64,000 bases of DNA, from contig JACTAT010000035.1 in assembly GCA_014526335.1 (NCBI GenBank), positions 3,912,344 to 3,976,343 on the forward strand, written 5' to 3'. The DNA is from Chrysaora quinquecirrha (Eukaryota > Cnidaria > Scyphozoa > Semaeostomeae > Pelagiidae). Under the pieces are notes generated by a model, which saw only the letters and a list, made by a program, of their open reading frames with translations, ran no database searches and had not been told where the DNA came from. This document shows positions 45,101 through 59,300 of this stretch, piece after piece. Position numbers and translations under genes: made by a program. Numbering within the stretch: the stretch's first letter is position 1; every line of letters begins with the position of its first letter.

Positions 45101-48100
45101 AGAAGCAGAGAAGGAAGAGAGAGAAAAATGGGCAAACAGAGAAAGAATGAAAATCATGGAAAGTGTTGAAGGTATAATTTTATTTCATTGAGAATGTACG
45201 ATTTTGACAGAGGCGGAGACGATTTTGACAGAGGCGGAGATTATGGGGGTTTGGGAGCTCAGGCCACCTCACTTCTTCCAATTTTGTTGGAAATTTCGCG
45301 ATTTTCCTTTGAAAACGGAACAAAAAAGAACATTTTTCACTGACTGTCAGAAATTTAGGCCTCTTGGGCCCACCAGTCGGAATTTTGAATTTCCGCCACT
45401 GGAGCTTGACTGCTAGATAGTAAGCAGGGTTTTTTTAACGTGCAGTTCTACACAAAATGTGAAGTTCTAAAATCTTTTGTGCAGTTCTTAGGGATACATT
45501 GTGCAGTGGAGAAATTGGTATAAATCATAATTCACAATATTTTAAGTACTTGTTGCCCTATATCAAATAACCAACGGTATATTTGTTGCTTTAGTCAGCG
45601 GAATGGCCTGGTCTCGTAGTTAGATTTTACATATCCCAATCACGAAACGACCACCAGAGCGATTCTAGACCCAGAAAATTTAAAAATTTTCTTGGAGAGC
45701 ATGCCTATACCCCCTGAGTGCTTTGAGTTATATTTACGTCAACCTTCTTAAATTCTACTTTCTTCACCTATATTGGACTATGGATAGTATGCAGTTCTTA
45801 ATTTTCTCAAAAACCCCTGCTGGTAAGATCAAATTTGTACGATGAAATCGAAAGGGACAATAATACAGTACAGTCTAAGAGACAAGATGGTATACATATG
45901 CATCGGAGAATCTAGTTAGAGAGCTGTTAACTAAGGCGAATTTTTTGCGGAGAAATAAACCTATAACCAGGGTCTCATCTTTGAAAGTCCACCACAAAAT
46001 CCAGGCAAAAATATTTAATAGAAATGTCCTTTTCGTACGTATTGTAAGCTCTCTTAAAGTTAGGAATGAAGAATAGTTTATATGGATTTGCTGTAAAAAT
46101 TAGTATTTATACATATCCCACGACAAGGAACAGTATAAGGAACTTTAAGTCTCATTTTGTTGAAAAATTAAGGAGCTCCAGCCTCAACTCAGACCAAAGG
46201 TTCCTTATAAAAAAAACGTGTATTGTAAGCTCCCTCAAAGCCTCTCTGTTAAGGAGAGCCAATAAACTTTCCACTGTTGAAATTTAAACTCAGAACCCAA
46301 ATCAATTTCCTTTTTAGGACTACGCAGAATCCGAGAAGAAGCAGTTAAGCGACGAGAAGAAGCAGAAAAAGAGGTAACCATTAAGATATTAGAATTCAAG
46401 AGAACGGAGATTATAATTTCTGCATTCTTCTTGACCATAGAGAGAAAGGATTTTCAACATCAATAACGCTCGCTTGACGCGTCGGGATGAGCTGTGTGCT
46501 TTCATTAAGAATGAGTATACATAGAAACAACATCTATAATAAGCAAAGACAACTGTCTCATTATAGTAGGCAAGAGGTTTTTTTTGACGCTGGTTAAATC
46601 TATAGGTGCTGTGAGGCCTGGCCGTGAGCTCAGTGGTGCCGGGGTTCAAGCCCCATCCCACCCCCCTCCAGCCACGGTGCGGGTTCGTCTACTTCGGAGA
46701 TTCTATCGACTGGCGCTAAAGTCACGATCGACCATTTCATCTTCACTTTCCTCTCCTCAAGGCAGATATCGCAAGGACTTGCAGTCTCTATCCTCAGCCT
46801 GGTACAAAGGAACGAGTGCCGTGGGTACTCATTTTCCAAAGTTGGAAGGATGAATAGCTGAGTTTAATGTAATGCTTTGTTCGGTTTGACGTAGGTAACC
46901 CCAACGAAATGCGAACCCTTGACATGTCCATTGTAACCGAATGCCTTGATTCATAGATTCGTTAGACAATTACGAACATAACTTTCAACATGCCATGTGA
47001 AGCCTTGCAATTTTTTCTTGCAGAAAAACCAAAACGAAGATAGTCCTCAAAACACAGAAGAGAATGAAGGTGCTAAAGATTCTGAGGATACTCAAGAAAC
47101 TGCTCGAAATGAAAATTCTGAAAACACAACAAAGCAAGAAACAGACCAGAATCGTACAGAAGACCAAGAGGGAGTACCAGACCTGGAGAATATTCCAGAT
47201 AATGAAGTAAATAATACCAAAAATCAAAGAAATGGTTCTTCAATGGGTAGAAATAACATCAAACTTGAATCCTTCTGTGATGCTGTACCTATTCTTGATG
47301 AAAAGAAGGAGGTGGTTGCCGAGAAACAAGCAACAAAAGTACTTCATCTCTTGATGATCTTCCTATCTTAAAACCTTCCAGTCAAAGAAACGTGTCTGAT
47401 AGCGTCTTTTCTACAAATCGAAATCAGTTGATACAAGAGGATCCTTCAACGTTGTTGATAAGCGGATCATTAGACGGTAGGATTGAAGATAGTTTTACTT
47501 ACACCATACTCCTTCCTTTACTGTTCATGGCCTTAGGTATATCATTAGTTTCTTCTTTCTTTGGTTGTATAGCTGATAATAATGTTTTTTTGCAAAGTAA
47601 TGTTTTTATGATATTCACGACCCCTCCAGCCTTAACATCTTCTCTATTCGACCAATGTGATGTTTCGCCGTGAAAACGCAGTCTGATAATCTGAATATAT
47701 ATAGATGGGATCTGCTCAAAAAAGAAAATTATTACTATTAGTCTCTCTGTTAGTATTACTATCCATTTCTCCTGACTACACCATCATTTACCTAATGTTA
47801 GAAAAGATGTCTTAAATATCTCGAGTAATGCTGCAAAAGCAATTTTTATTGTATCAATTGTAAATATCCATCCTTTATTCTGAACTTTTATATTCTTATA
47901 TAATGCTACATTCTAATTATTTAATGTTACTTTAACGTTTTCTTTGATTTATCGTCCAGATGATAACATCGAAACGATCAGCCTGGAGCCTACAATTTCC
48001 GAGACGAAAAGAAAGCCCCTAATTGAAGTCATAGAGGTAGAGGTACGTAAACCTATTCTACTATCTGTAGCAATTTGTATCAAGTATGTAACAAACGTGT

Positions 48101-50055
48101 CACTAACCTTGTTCTTTCATTTGCAACGAAGCAGTACTTTACTGCAAGAGTTTTTCAGACAACATGAATCACACTGAGTTTGTTGCAGTTTGTTTGTCAC
48201 AATTCATCTGTCTTTTTTATCATCGTTAAAAAAAAACACAAAACAGTCAACAGTCTACTGTGCCATCCAAAACAGGAAAAGACACAAGGCCATCTGGTCC
48301 CTATTTCGGATGACACTTATAATTCTAATAAGTAAGCAAAAAAAGGTAGAATCTAAGCTAGCTCAGTGCCAAATAACGAGAAAGAGACCCTAAATTCTCT
48401 CAAATCTAGGGTCATCTGTCTGATTTGAAACAGAGAGCCTATATACTGTATGAAAGCTATGATCAATGCGCCGTTGTGCGGGCTTTTTGCAAGCGTACCT
48501 GTCAGTTTTTGATAATGCACCGGTATTCTAGTTTTCACGAAGGCGATTACTTTGATTACCATGTACCAGATTGCGTATGTACCGTACCGGGTCGATTTTT
48601 AGCCTGTCGTACCGTGTACCGGGTGCTCTGTACCAGCGTACCGGAAGGCTGTCAACCCCCACTCTATATTACTCTTCTATTTCTCTCGTTAAGGCCTCTC
48701 TAATGCAACAAAATTCAATTTCCCTCTACAATAAAAATTGTGACATAGCGTACATTCATTTTTCTTCTTCTATAAATCGCATTTCTATTTGCTGAAGAAA
48801 TAATTTCTTCACATTTCAGGATGCTAGAAAAGAAGATTCTGCAATACAAAATGAGAGCAACTCTTTTTTGATAAAGGAGGTGAAGACAACAAAAAATGCT
48901 TTTGAGGTAAATTGAAGATCTTGTTCCCAATTTTTTATGTCGCTAGATTTGTCTTCGAGTTTTCAGAATGCACGCCATTAGAATTGCAGTAAAGAGTGGA
49001 AAATGTCTGAAGACATAGACTGATCGTGTTTTTATCAGAAAAAATAGCGTTATATTATACTATAGTATTTTTGCAGGATTTGTTAAATATTTCAAAAAAC
49101 TGAAATCTGAATAAGTTTCTTATGAAAACATTTGAACTCTGTGAGGTGAATCTTTTCAGATGATTAATGTTCCTAACTGATTGAGATTTTGAAAGAAGCT
49201 GGATCAGGCCTTTCGTAAGATCAGTTTCTTAGATGTGGGTTTTTTATTATGCCAAGTTCAGAAGCTCTTGAGGACCAGTGCTGAATATCATTGTTCAGTG
49301 AAATGTTTAGAGCGTTTGAACATCTTGATGGTGCGTTTGCACACCTCGCTGTCGACATCACAATGCCACCATAGCAAGCATAATAACCCACCACAGTAGT
49401 GGCTATCCACAACAGTACGCAAAAAAACTACCAACGGGAGCATAATAACCTACCACAGTAGTGGATGTCCATCACAGTACTATAAAAATACCACCACAGT
49501 ACGCAGAAAATACTACCACAGTACTGCATATTAAGTACAGTGCGTATAGATTCGTTAGCCTGGTAAATGAACATCGCTATAAAAAGTTGAGCGTTGTTCA
49601 GTACCTTCAGTACCTGTTGTTCAGTAGGTAATATGTTGAGAGTGTTTTACTAAGCTTTATTGTATACTTGCTTTATTTTCAAATTGTTTGTGATAAGTAA
49701 TAACAGTGTAAGATTACAGCCAAAGAAATTTTGTCTTAAGTTTGCCAAAATTTCAACTTGTTCTCCGCAGAGCCCTGAAGATCAGAGGGTTGCTTCATCA
49801 AAAGCAAGTTGTACACAGAAAACAACTTCAACAAACACTCCTCTAATCGAAGATATTTCTGATGATAAAAGAGATCAAGACTTCAAACACGAATTCAATG
49901 AACTGGATAGTACTAAAGATACAGATGAAGGTCCTATCATGAATACAGATCCAACAGACCCACTGTGGCGATTGGCAGCAACCATTGGATCGACTCTAAG
50001 CTCTGAAGACCAAGAACTTATAAATACATGGGACCAGGAAGACGTAATTGAATAG
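42118..50055 (+). CDS. DNAAF1: Dynein axonemal assembly factor 1 (LRRC50), 14 exons
   Basis: Cytoplasmic leucine-rich-repeat factor needed to preassemble dynein arms of motile cilia. Exons are 42118-42167, 42346-42437, 42967-43081, 43192-43298, 43477-43570, 43683-43755, 44080-44154, 44358-44422, 45086-45171, 46318-46373, 47024-47476, 47960-48042, 48820-48906 and 49771-50055; about 573 residues (human 725). Diagnostic blocks: [16 protein letters not shown], then LRR units [41 protein letters not shown] and [11 protein letters not shown], and the LRR cap [19 protein letters not shown] charged helix ([11 protein letters not shown]) and an acidic, low-complexity tail follow. All phases fit except exon 11, which is one base short: the frame changes at the AAA of 47324-47326. 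The neighbouring X-box-like site suits a ciliary gene. Confidence 0.95.
44453..44858. mobile_element. TA-target MITE, copy 4 (degenerate right end)
   Basis: The left end is TA then CACGCTTTTTTATAAAGAAC at 44451. The right end is probably TTCCTTATAATATGAAAAAT near 44831-44858, decayed. It lies in DNAAF1 intron 8. Confidence 0.5.
45363..45408 (+). repeat. Repeat fragment shared with 17746-17785
   Basis: CCCACCAGTCGGAATTTTGA and TTTCCGCCACTG match the PTEN intron 1 fragment. Upstream, GATTTTGACAGAGGCGGAGA is itself duplicated in tandem (45201-45240). Confidence 0.45.
46195..46222 (-). repeat. Lone right end of the TA-target MITE
   Basis: GTTCCTTATAAAAAAAACGTG then TA matches the right terminus of the family. 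No confident left partner was found upstream in DNAAF1 intron 9. Confidence 0.5.
49379..49530 (+). repeat. 60-bp tandem duplication rich in CCACAGTA
   Basis: CATAATAACC(C/T)ACCACAGT and AGTGG...GTCCA blocks repeat at 49379 and 49439, followed by further ACCACAGTAC copies. It lies in DNAAF1 intron 13. Confidence 0.65.
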
Positions 50056-52411
50056 TCCCCTTGCAGAACTTTATGCTACTGTTTAACCTAAATGCAAATT
50101 TGCTCTACGTTTTTTATTGCACAGTTAAATACCCCTCCCCCTCCCCTCAGAGTTGCAAAAAGTTATTGACGTTCCTCCAAACCTGAAATTTTTTAACCAA
50201 CCTTCCTCATTTTAACATAATATAAAATCGCCGAAAAACAGCCAAACAGACTCCTGCACGCACGAGACAAAAACATGTACATAGGGACCTTCCCAGGTTG
50301 CTTGTATGTTTTAGCGTAAGTGTTACAAAAGTGGCAATCAGGCTTTAATATCGAGGAGGCTTCTGTCTTAAAAGAGAGTGATTCATAAATTGATTGCAAC
50401 TTTCCAAGCTGAAGGATATCACAGCACTGTAGGGACCTACAAAGGGTTGTCAAGATAGATTTTCTTTTTTTATTATAATGATCAAGCAAGCCTGATTTTT
50501 CTCCTTTGATAAATTTTGAAATGCAGCCTAAACCAACTGCATGCAGTTTCAATTATTTTTAATAATTCAAGGTATCTTGTTCGTGATTTATTGTCCGCTC
50601 TTGAATTAGCTGTAGCAAAAATAGAAAAAGTCATTTTACTACAAAACCTTCCCCATTTTGTAGCCAAAACCTTCCTCCAAACCAGGTGTGTAGGTGTGCA
50701 GGGTTTTTGCATCTTTGCCTCCCCTCCTCTACTAAGTAGTGATGCAATGATTCTAATGCCTTTACCAGCTTGTCATTTTATTATTGTTTTTACGAAAAGA
50801 GACAAAAGGCACTTATTCAAGCAATTGTAGAGAAGGGGACTTGGGAGACAAACGTATGCTAAAAGAGGCCCCTAATTGATGTAGAGTGATGTCTATGGCC
50901 CCAAAAACTAAATTAACGCTAACTTTTCAAAATCTCAATGTGTTTTGAGGTGTTTTGAAGCTCTTCAGATTTGTTGTTCATATTATTATCAGTATTGTTC
51001 TACAACATTTGTTGTAATCATGTTAATGTTTATCTATTATAGTTGTACAGTTTATTCATTCATAAATTAGTGATCCATTCCCGTTGAATCACCATGCAAT
51101 GCCTACATTTTGTTTCTTATCTGATGCTTGTTTCTTGCTTTTTCTCCGTTGATTCACCTCGGATTGACCATCGTACGGTTGCCCCGCGCGGTGAAAAGGG
51201 CTCCTGATGTTACAGCGGATAACTCTCGCTACTTTGAAAACAGAAACCTATTGCATGAAAATAATGGCATACCATTTCCGTGGTGCCATTGGATGCGCTG
51301 GTAATCAGTATTAGCCCCCACGTACCTAGGAGTACCACATACTCAGAGCGGAAGTTAATGACTTTTAAACCGTTTACCCAGACGTGTTCTGGTTGGCTCT
51401 CTACCGGGCGGCAAGCGGCATCGGGAGAGTCTAGTTATCGAAACATGGACGCGATCCTAAGTGGCAGCAGGCCAATCAGATCTGGCGATTATTTCTCCAA
51501 CCGATCATAACTGGCGTTGTTGTCAGCGATCAGATGCGCTTCCAATAACCATATGCTCCGCTACTCTACTGATAGAATTTTTCCATTGAAAATGAGCAAT
51601 TACGGTTAAAGACGTTTGCGCATGCGGATGCTTTCTTGATGGCCGGGAGTGTCCTAGCATATAAATAACCAAACGTATAGAGAGAGGGCAAGTATTAAGG
51701 ATATATGGTTCAATTTGTTTATAATTTTTCACAGTTTTATATTTAATTTATTTGTTATCTTCCGTAATTTGTCAATCTGTGACGTCATCCTGCGATGTTC
51801 TTTGCGCATGACAATCACATGGCGAGGCAGTGATCAGGAAATGGCCTAAGTCGTGAAGTTGACACTTCCTTTCAAGAGGAGATGAGCAATAGTAATTGTA
51901 ATTGAGATCAACAGAGAAGAACACTGGTGGATATTGATTTGCTTACAATTTGCGATGTTGACAGAAGAACTCATCTCTCAAAACAAAAATTCAAGATTTG
52001 CATGTGAAAATCAACAAAATAGGTTGGCCAGCATGACACAGCATGATACAGCACCATGGATAACAGGCAAACAGTGTCAACAAATCCGGCGGCATGTTTA
52101 CTTTTTCACGAAAACAACGATAATTTTCCTTTGTTGGAAGCGAAATTGCTGTTTAATTGCAAATATTTTGCGGATCAATTCAAAATTAATTAACCAGCTT
52201 ATGCATGGTAACAATAGGAAAGAATTGATGAGCACCCTCCCCCAGTATTGATGACGTAAAGCACCCTTGTTGGCCAACAAAACCATTTGAATGGGGTGAC
52301 AAACAACCAAGTAAACACCCATCAAGACACACTGCCATCCCAATTCATCAAATTCTCTGCAAGCAAAAGACATCAGAGACATTTATCAAAGCAAGATCTG
52401 GAGATTGAAAA
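50056..52411. other. Intergenic between DNAAF1 and the Kelch-b561 gene
   Basis: No gene recognised. Minus-strand open frames at 50193-50712 have no splice or family support. The segment 51140-51660 is less AT-rich than its surroundings and has an NRF-1-like TGCGCATGCGGA at 51617-51628; with GACGTCA near 51780 it is the likely promoter side of the Kelch-b561 gene. Confidence 0.45.
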
Positions 52412-53262
52412 ATGGAGCTACACCTGGTCAGTCTTGCATTATTTTTGGCTTTAGCATCATTTCAAGGCAAGCATCCTGTAGGGGTTCTAGCACAGAGCAA
52501 GCTGCAATGGCAGAAGATTGTTCCATGGACATCAGTTAAGCCAACTGCAAGAAGAGATGGAGCACTTGGTTTTGATCTCAAACGTAATCAACTCATCTTA
52601 TTTGGTGGTAGATCATCATCTTCAGTGATTTTTGATGACACATGGGTGTTTAAAATTATCAACAAATCCTGGAGTATGGTACAGCCAACAATTGCTTCTG
52701 GAAGCCACATTCCATCTGCAAGGTTCACCATTGTTTCTGGGATGTACAATGATAAGTTTTATATCAGCACTGGTGAAGGAAAGGGCAAGCAGTTTTTCAA
52801 TGATGTTGCAGAATTTGATTCTAACACAATGAAATGGAGAATGCTTACACCAAAGAATGCAGACAAAGCCCCAAAAGTCAGGTATGGTGCATCAGGGGGT
52901 ATCCACCCAAGTGGAGATTCCCTGTTTGTAACACATGGCTTTGCTAACACAAGATACTCAGATACCTTCAGGTATGACTTTAAGACAAATGAATGGATAT
53001 TACTGCATCAAGAGATCAATCAGTATGATCCATTTGGCCCACATGCAAGATGTCTGCAATCTGGTACAATGCTTTCAGCAAATAAGATGGTGTTATTTGG
53101 AGGATGTCTTAGGTACCCCTTTGTTTACAGTAGATTTTTAAGTTTTATTTCTTGCTATTTCTTGCATGTGTTGTATGGGCTGCACAGGGAGAAGCCTGAC
53201 GTTTAGCACCTGGAATCTTCATAGCTGTAATCGTCATAAACATCATTACCATTACCATCTTC

Positions 53263-53303
<41 letters not shown>

Positions 53304-56300
53304 AATCATCATCATCATCATCATCATCGTCATCATCAACTTCATCACCATTGTCGTAATCTTCATCATTTTTATCATTATCATTGTCACGATACCCCCT
53401 TTTTGCTCATTCATCTGGACGTATTTTCTTCTCTTTCCTACACATCGTCACTGCATATTTTACCTCTTTGATTTTATCCGCTTTTTCGTTAATAGTTCAT
53501 GACTAACTTTATTGCCTCCTCACTGACGTCTTAGTCTCTTTTTCATACCTTTCGGCATCCACTTTTTGGCACAGGACTAGTTATTTTCTTGTCTAATCTA
53601 TACACACCCATGCTATTATCACGTTTGTCATATTTCCTGTTATTCTTATTTCTTATTGGTTAATTTCGATCCCATGTTTCGCGTAGCTTCTTATTTAAAC
53701 CGTAGAATTGTAGCTTATTTTTAATTCTATTCTATGCGATCAGCTAGATTAGATTTCCATGTTCTCTTTCGGGAGTTCATGTTCGTTTTGTTCTAATACA
53801 AGTTTGTAAGAAATAAATTGTTGTCTTTTTGACCGCTCGAACTGCCTGCCATCACAATTGGTGATAGGAGTGGGATCTGATTAAATAGGGCCTAGATGAA
53901 TTAAAATCTAAGGTGCCTAGCCTACAATTTATGAATTGGAGTTCAAGAGAAATAGAGCCACTGAGATAAAGATTGAGAAGAATGGCAACCGAAGAAGCCA
54001 CTGGAAGTGGTGAACGACATGAAGCTACTGGTAGATCGATTTCTGTTCACCCCGACAAATTTTATGGCTACCCGAACGATGATGTTCTGGACTGGTTTTG
54101 TTCCTTCGAGAGGATCGCAAGAGCCAACGATTGGGGTACCGACAAGCAAGGAAGGATGGTCTCAGCATACCTACGAGGTCCGGCTGGAGATCACTACGAG
54201 AAAGTAGCCGACGGCGATAAGGCAAATTATGCTGTCATCAAGAAATCGTTGACGGAGAGATTTTGCCCGGCAGACATGCGACGTTCTGCTTATAGCAACT
54301 TGGCTGGAAAGAAGCAAGGGAAGACGGAATCAGTCAATGAATTCGCATCGAATATTCAAAGATTGGTCTACCGCTCCTTCCCAAGTAGTGTTTCCAACGA
54401 AGTGGTGGAGATGACAGCCAGGGAACACTTTATACTCGGATTAAGACCAGAGTTGATGAGGCGTGTTACCATGGCGGACCCGACGACGTTCAACGACGCA
54501 ATACGAGTGGCACTCCGAGAGGAAAGTTTGGAGGAGAGCTTTGGCCGAAAAATAAATGCTGTGGAGGCGGAGCCGCAGAAGGAAGACCAGATGACGCAGG
54601 TGATTGGACTGTTGGGAAAACTGCTCCAGAGAGAAGAGTCAGGTGACAGAGTAAACTTTAAGGGTCCCCAAAGAAATTTTAATGGCACCAAGAATAGTTT
54701 TACCCGGGAGGGCCGTCCCGTATGTAATTTTGCCGTAAAGCAGGTCATATTGAGAGGAAATGTTTCACAAAGTTTCCACATTTGAAGGGTGCCAAGACTA
54801 AAACGGGTTCGGAAAACTAAAACCTGCTACTGTTCGTAGAGGTCAGATAGCAGAGGACATTTTAAACCCTCTACCGGTTAGCGTTATTGAGGAGAAGGTC
54901 GATGTAGATCGTGTAGATTATAACGTTGTTAATGCTAACCCAGACGTCACTCCTCGTATTCCGGTATCTTTTGATAACTCGCAGGAAATTTTGCTTTGTG
55001 GTCCTGCTAGTGTAATTACTGGTTTTATTAATGAACACCCTGCTAAGTTGTTAGTAGATACTGGTGCGTCAATGACTATTGTCAATGAATCATTTCAACG
55101 TACGCACATGCCCAATGTCCCTTTACGTCCTGAGAGTATGAATGCTACATCAGTAACGGGAGAGCCTGTAAATTTTAAGGGAATATTTTCGGCAAGCCTT
55201 AGGATAGGTAGCAATGTAGCATTCCAAGATTTTTACGTCGCGTCAGGTTTTCAGCACGACTGTGTGCTCGGGACAGATTTTCTAACCAGGGAGGGCCTAA
55301 CCCTTGATATGTCCACTCGTACGTTGAAATGGAATTCAGAGACAATTTCAATGGGCACTGGACCAGAACCAACTTGGGAAATCTCATTAGTGGAAAAGAT
55401 AGAGCTTCCCCCCAGGTCTGAAATGTTCGCCATGTTGCCCATAGGCCCAGGATGTTCCACTGGTTTGTTCGAAGTAAATGAGTCGCTGTGCCAATCTTCA
55501 CATGTTTATGCTGCCAGGTCTATTGTTAGGCCAGAGCATGGGGAAATCCCTGTAAGGTTGGTTAATCCCGGTTGCGACATTGTAACCACAGAGCCCAATG
55601 TGAATATTGGTACAGTGACGTCAGTTACAGATATTGCCACAACGCATTTAGACCACAATAGCAAGAACTCTATCGTTGATAGCTTAGATTTGTCATCAGC
55701 TGAACTATCACCAGAGCAACAGGTTAAACTTCGTGACGTTTTAAATAAGTACTCTGATGTTTTTGCCAAATCCGATTCTGATTTAGGCCGCACAGATCTT
55801 ATTGAGCACGCGATAGATACGCAAGGCAACCCCCCTATTTACCAACGGCCATATCGTATTCCGGAGGCACAGCGTAAGGTAGTAGATGCGCATGTAACCG
55901 ATATGTCTAATAGAGGAGTAATTAGGCCATCTAAGAGCCCCTGGTCAAGCCCTATAGTTTTAGTAGGTAAGAAGGATGGCAGCACTAGGTTTTGCGTAGA
56001 TTACCGCAAGCTCAATGCAGTTACTCGCAAGGATGTTTACCCTCTTCCGCGCATAGATGAAACTTTGGACACTCTAGGTGGCGCACAATATTTTACAACC
56101 CTAGATTTAGCCTCAGGATATTGGCAATTACCCCTCAAGGAAGAAGACAGGCATAAAACTGCATTTACCACCCCAGGTACAGCGAATTCTCTTTGGGAAT
56201 TTAATGTCATGCCTTTTGGCCTTTGCGGAGCACCAGCCTCGTTTCAGCGCTTAATGGAAATTTTGTTGGCAGGTTTAAATTGGGAGTCGTGTCTTGTCTA

Positions 56301-59300
56301 CTTGGACGACATAATCATCTTCTCGCGCACTTTTGAAGAGCACTTAGGTAGACTTGATTCAGTCTTGTCTCGTTTGCGCACAGGTGGTCTAAAGCTCAAG
56401 GTTAAGAAATGCACTTTTTGCGCATCCCAAGTCAAGTACTTAGGCCATGTGGTGTCGAAGGATGGTCTGCGCCCAGACGCAAGCAAAGTTAGCGCCGTGC
56501 AAAATTTTCCAGTACCGCAGGATCTCACGCAGCTTAGGTCTTTTCTAGGACTTATAGGTTACTATCGGCGTTTCATTCAGGATTTTTCGATGCATGCTGA
56601 GCCTTTATACCGCCTAAGTAAGAAGAATGTACCATTTGTATGGGGAACTGAGCAGGAGCAGGCATTTTCTTACATGAAGAAAGCGCTTACTTCTTCCCCG
56701 GTACTGCAATTTCCAGACTTTAGTTTGCCTTTTTATATCCAGTCTGACGCCAGCGACAAGGGATTTGGTGCAGTTCTAGGACAGATGCGAAATGATTCTG
56801 AAGTTGTAGTCGCATATTCGAGCAAAGCAATAGGTTCTTCGCAGGTTAACTGGTCCACCATCGAGAAGGAAGCGTTTGCGATAGTCTGGTCCGTGAAGTA
56901 CTTCAGGCATTATTTGTATGGTCGATCTTTTACTATTTACACGGACCATAACCCGCTTAAATGGCTTTTACGCTTAAATGTCCCGAAGGTAAATTAGCAC
57001 GCTGGACCGAGACCCTAAAAGCGTACGATTTTAAGATAGAGTATAGGCCAGGTAAAAGCAACGCCAACGCAGATGCATTGTCGCGTATGCCTATAATCAG
57101 CGCGATTTCACCGCCAAAATTTGAGCTCGCTAACATGGCAGAATTACAGAGTAAAGATCAGGCTTTAGCGCAGCTAGTTAAGTATTTGCAAACAGGCGAA
57201 ATATCAGGTAATTCTTCAGACGATCGCAAGGTTATTTCTAAAGCCGACCAGTATGTTTTGCAAGATAGCATTTTGTACCATTTGTATAGCCCTACAACGC
57301 CCTATCGTAGGCAGGAGACGCGTTGCCAGCTTGTAATTCCGCGAAATTTGATAGACGAAGTTCTCGCTAGTATGCATGACGACGTTTCTGCAGGTCACTT
57401 AGGAGTCGCGAAGACATATGATAAGATAAGACAGCGCTATTTTTGGGAAGGTATGTACAAGGACATAACCCACTGGATAGAAACTTGCAAGGACTGCGCG
57501 TCTAAGAAGTCGCCTAAACGCGTCGCAACCGCACCTATGCAAAGCATCCCGGTTGAAGGACCTTTTGATCGCGTCTGTATAGATGTTTTAGGACCGTTAC
57601 CCACCTCAGATTTAGGGAACCGCTATGTTGTTGTGGTCACAGACAGTTTGACCAAATGGCCCGAAGCCTTTGCAATTAGATCCGCAGGCGCCGACGTCAT
57701 CGCCAAGCTTATTGTTGAGGAAATCATAAGTAGGCATGGAGCTCCACGCACCCTCTTGTCTGACCGAGGTAAGAATTTCTTATCCAAGTTAGTTCAGGAG
57801 ATATGCGATCTTTTCGTCGTGAAAAAGATCAACACCACCGCTTATCATCCGCAAACCGATGGCCTTACAGAGCGCTTTAATCACACACTCTGCAGTATGC
57901 TGTCCATGTATGTCTCCAAGCATCAAAGGGACTGGGGCCGTTTTATCCCTTTTGCCTTGTTCGCTTATCGTACCGCTACGCAGGAATCTACTAAGGAAAC
58001 ACCCTTCTATCTCATCTACGGTAGAGATCCATGTTTACCATTAGATGTTGTTCTTTCCGCTCCCATAAGTAAATATGCATCCGTAGATGATTACAAGCAG
58101 GAGGTAATTAGACGTACTCAAGAAGCTAGGTACGTAGCACAGCAATGTATTGAACGAGCTCAGTTTAATCAAGCAGCTAATTACGATAGCAGTAAGAATG
58201 CTCAAGACGTAGACTATAAAGTAGGAGATCGTGTTTGGTTGTATACACCGCAAGTTAAGCAAGGTTTAACAAGTAAATTGTCACACCTTTGGAATGGACC
58301 TTATCGAATAATTAGAAAATTGTCAGATGTAAACGTAGAGTTAGATGAAGGTCCACGTAGGAAAACCATCGTCCATGTAAATCGCTGTAAGTTGTTTAAA
58401 GATCGTCAGCCTAGACCAACGGATAAACTGGATTTACGGACACTATTGCACCAGAAGTTAGTAATAATTCTGATCTTGATTAGTTGTAACTTTTATTTAC
58501 GCGTTGATTTCAACATAGGGGAGGGTATGTCACGATACCCCTTTTGCTCATTCATCTGGACGTATTTTCTTCTCTTTCCTATTCACTGCATATTTTACCT
58601 CTTTGATTTTATCCGCTTTTCGTTAATAGTTCATGACTAACTTTATTGCCTCCTCACTGACGTCTTAGTCTCTTTTTCATACCTTTCGGCATCCACTTTT
58701 GGCACCTAATCTATACACACCCATGAATTTCGATCCCATGTTTCGCGTAGCTTCTTATTTAAACCGTAGAATTGTAGCTTATTTTTAATTCTATTCTATG
58801 CGATCAGCTAGATTAGATTTCCATGTTCTCTTTCGGGAGTTCATGTTCGTTTTGTTCTAATACAAGTTTGTAAGAAATAAATTGTTGTCTTTTTGACCGC
58901 TCGAACTGCCTGCCATCACATCATTGTCATTATCATGATCATCATTGTCATCATCATCATCATCATCATCATCATTATTATTTTTCATCATAATCATCTA
59001 GCCAGCATCTTCATCCCAACATCTTCACTATCATTATCATCTTCACTCATCACCATCAACATCATCATCATCATCTCATCTTTGTTATCATCACCATCTT
59101 CATCATCATCACAATCATCATCACAACAACCCTTTTGATTCCTTCAACTCATTTGACTTTTCATTTCTTTGTGTATGATATGGTCTTTCGATTTCTAGTG
59201 GTGGAAAGACCGGAGGCCCATGTCCAGCTCAAGACTCCTGGATCTTTGACAATGAAGCAAAGAAGTGGAAAGAGTTGGATTCTTGTGCCAGCCCACGTGT

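Larger units (their letters stand above)
53385..58920 (+). mobile_element. Ty3/Gypsy LTR retrotransposon, nearly complete, in the first Kelch-b561 intron
   Basis: Two LTRs start TGTCACGATACCCC and end TGCCATCACA. The 4-bp direct repeat TCAT (53381-53384 and 58921-58924) flanks them, though the host array is itself made of ATC units. A primer-binding site starting TTGGTGATAGGAGTGGG follows the 5' LTR, and the polypurine tract ATAGGGGAGGG precedes the 3' LTR. Order: gag, protease, reverse transcriptase, RNase H, integrase, the Ty3/Gypsy order. The LTRs are nearly identical outside two clean length differences, so the insertion is recent. Sense orientation to the host gene. Confidence 0.95.

Noticed and set aside
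50193..50712. Minus-strand open frames with cysteine-rich composition
   Set aside because: Two overlapping frames without recognisable domain, consistent start or splice sites.
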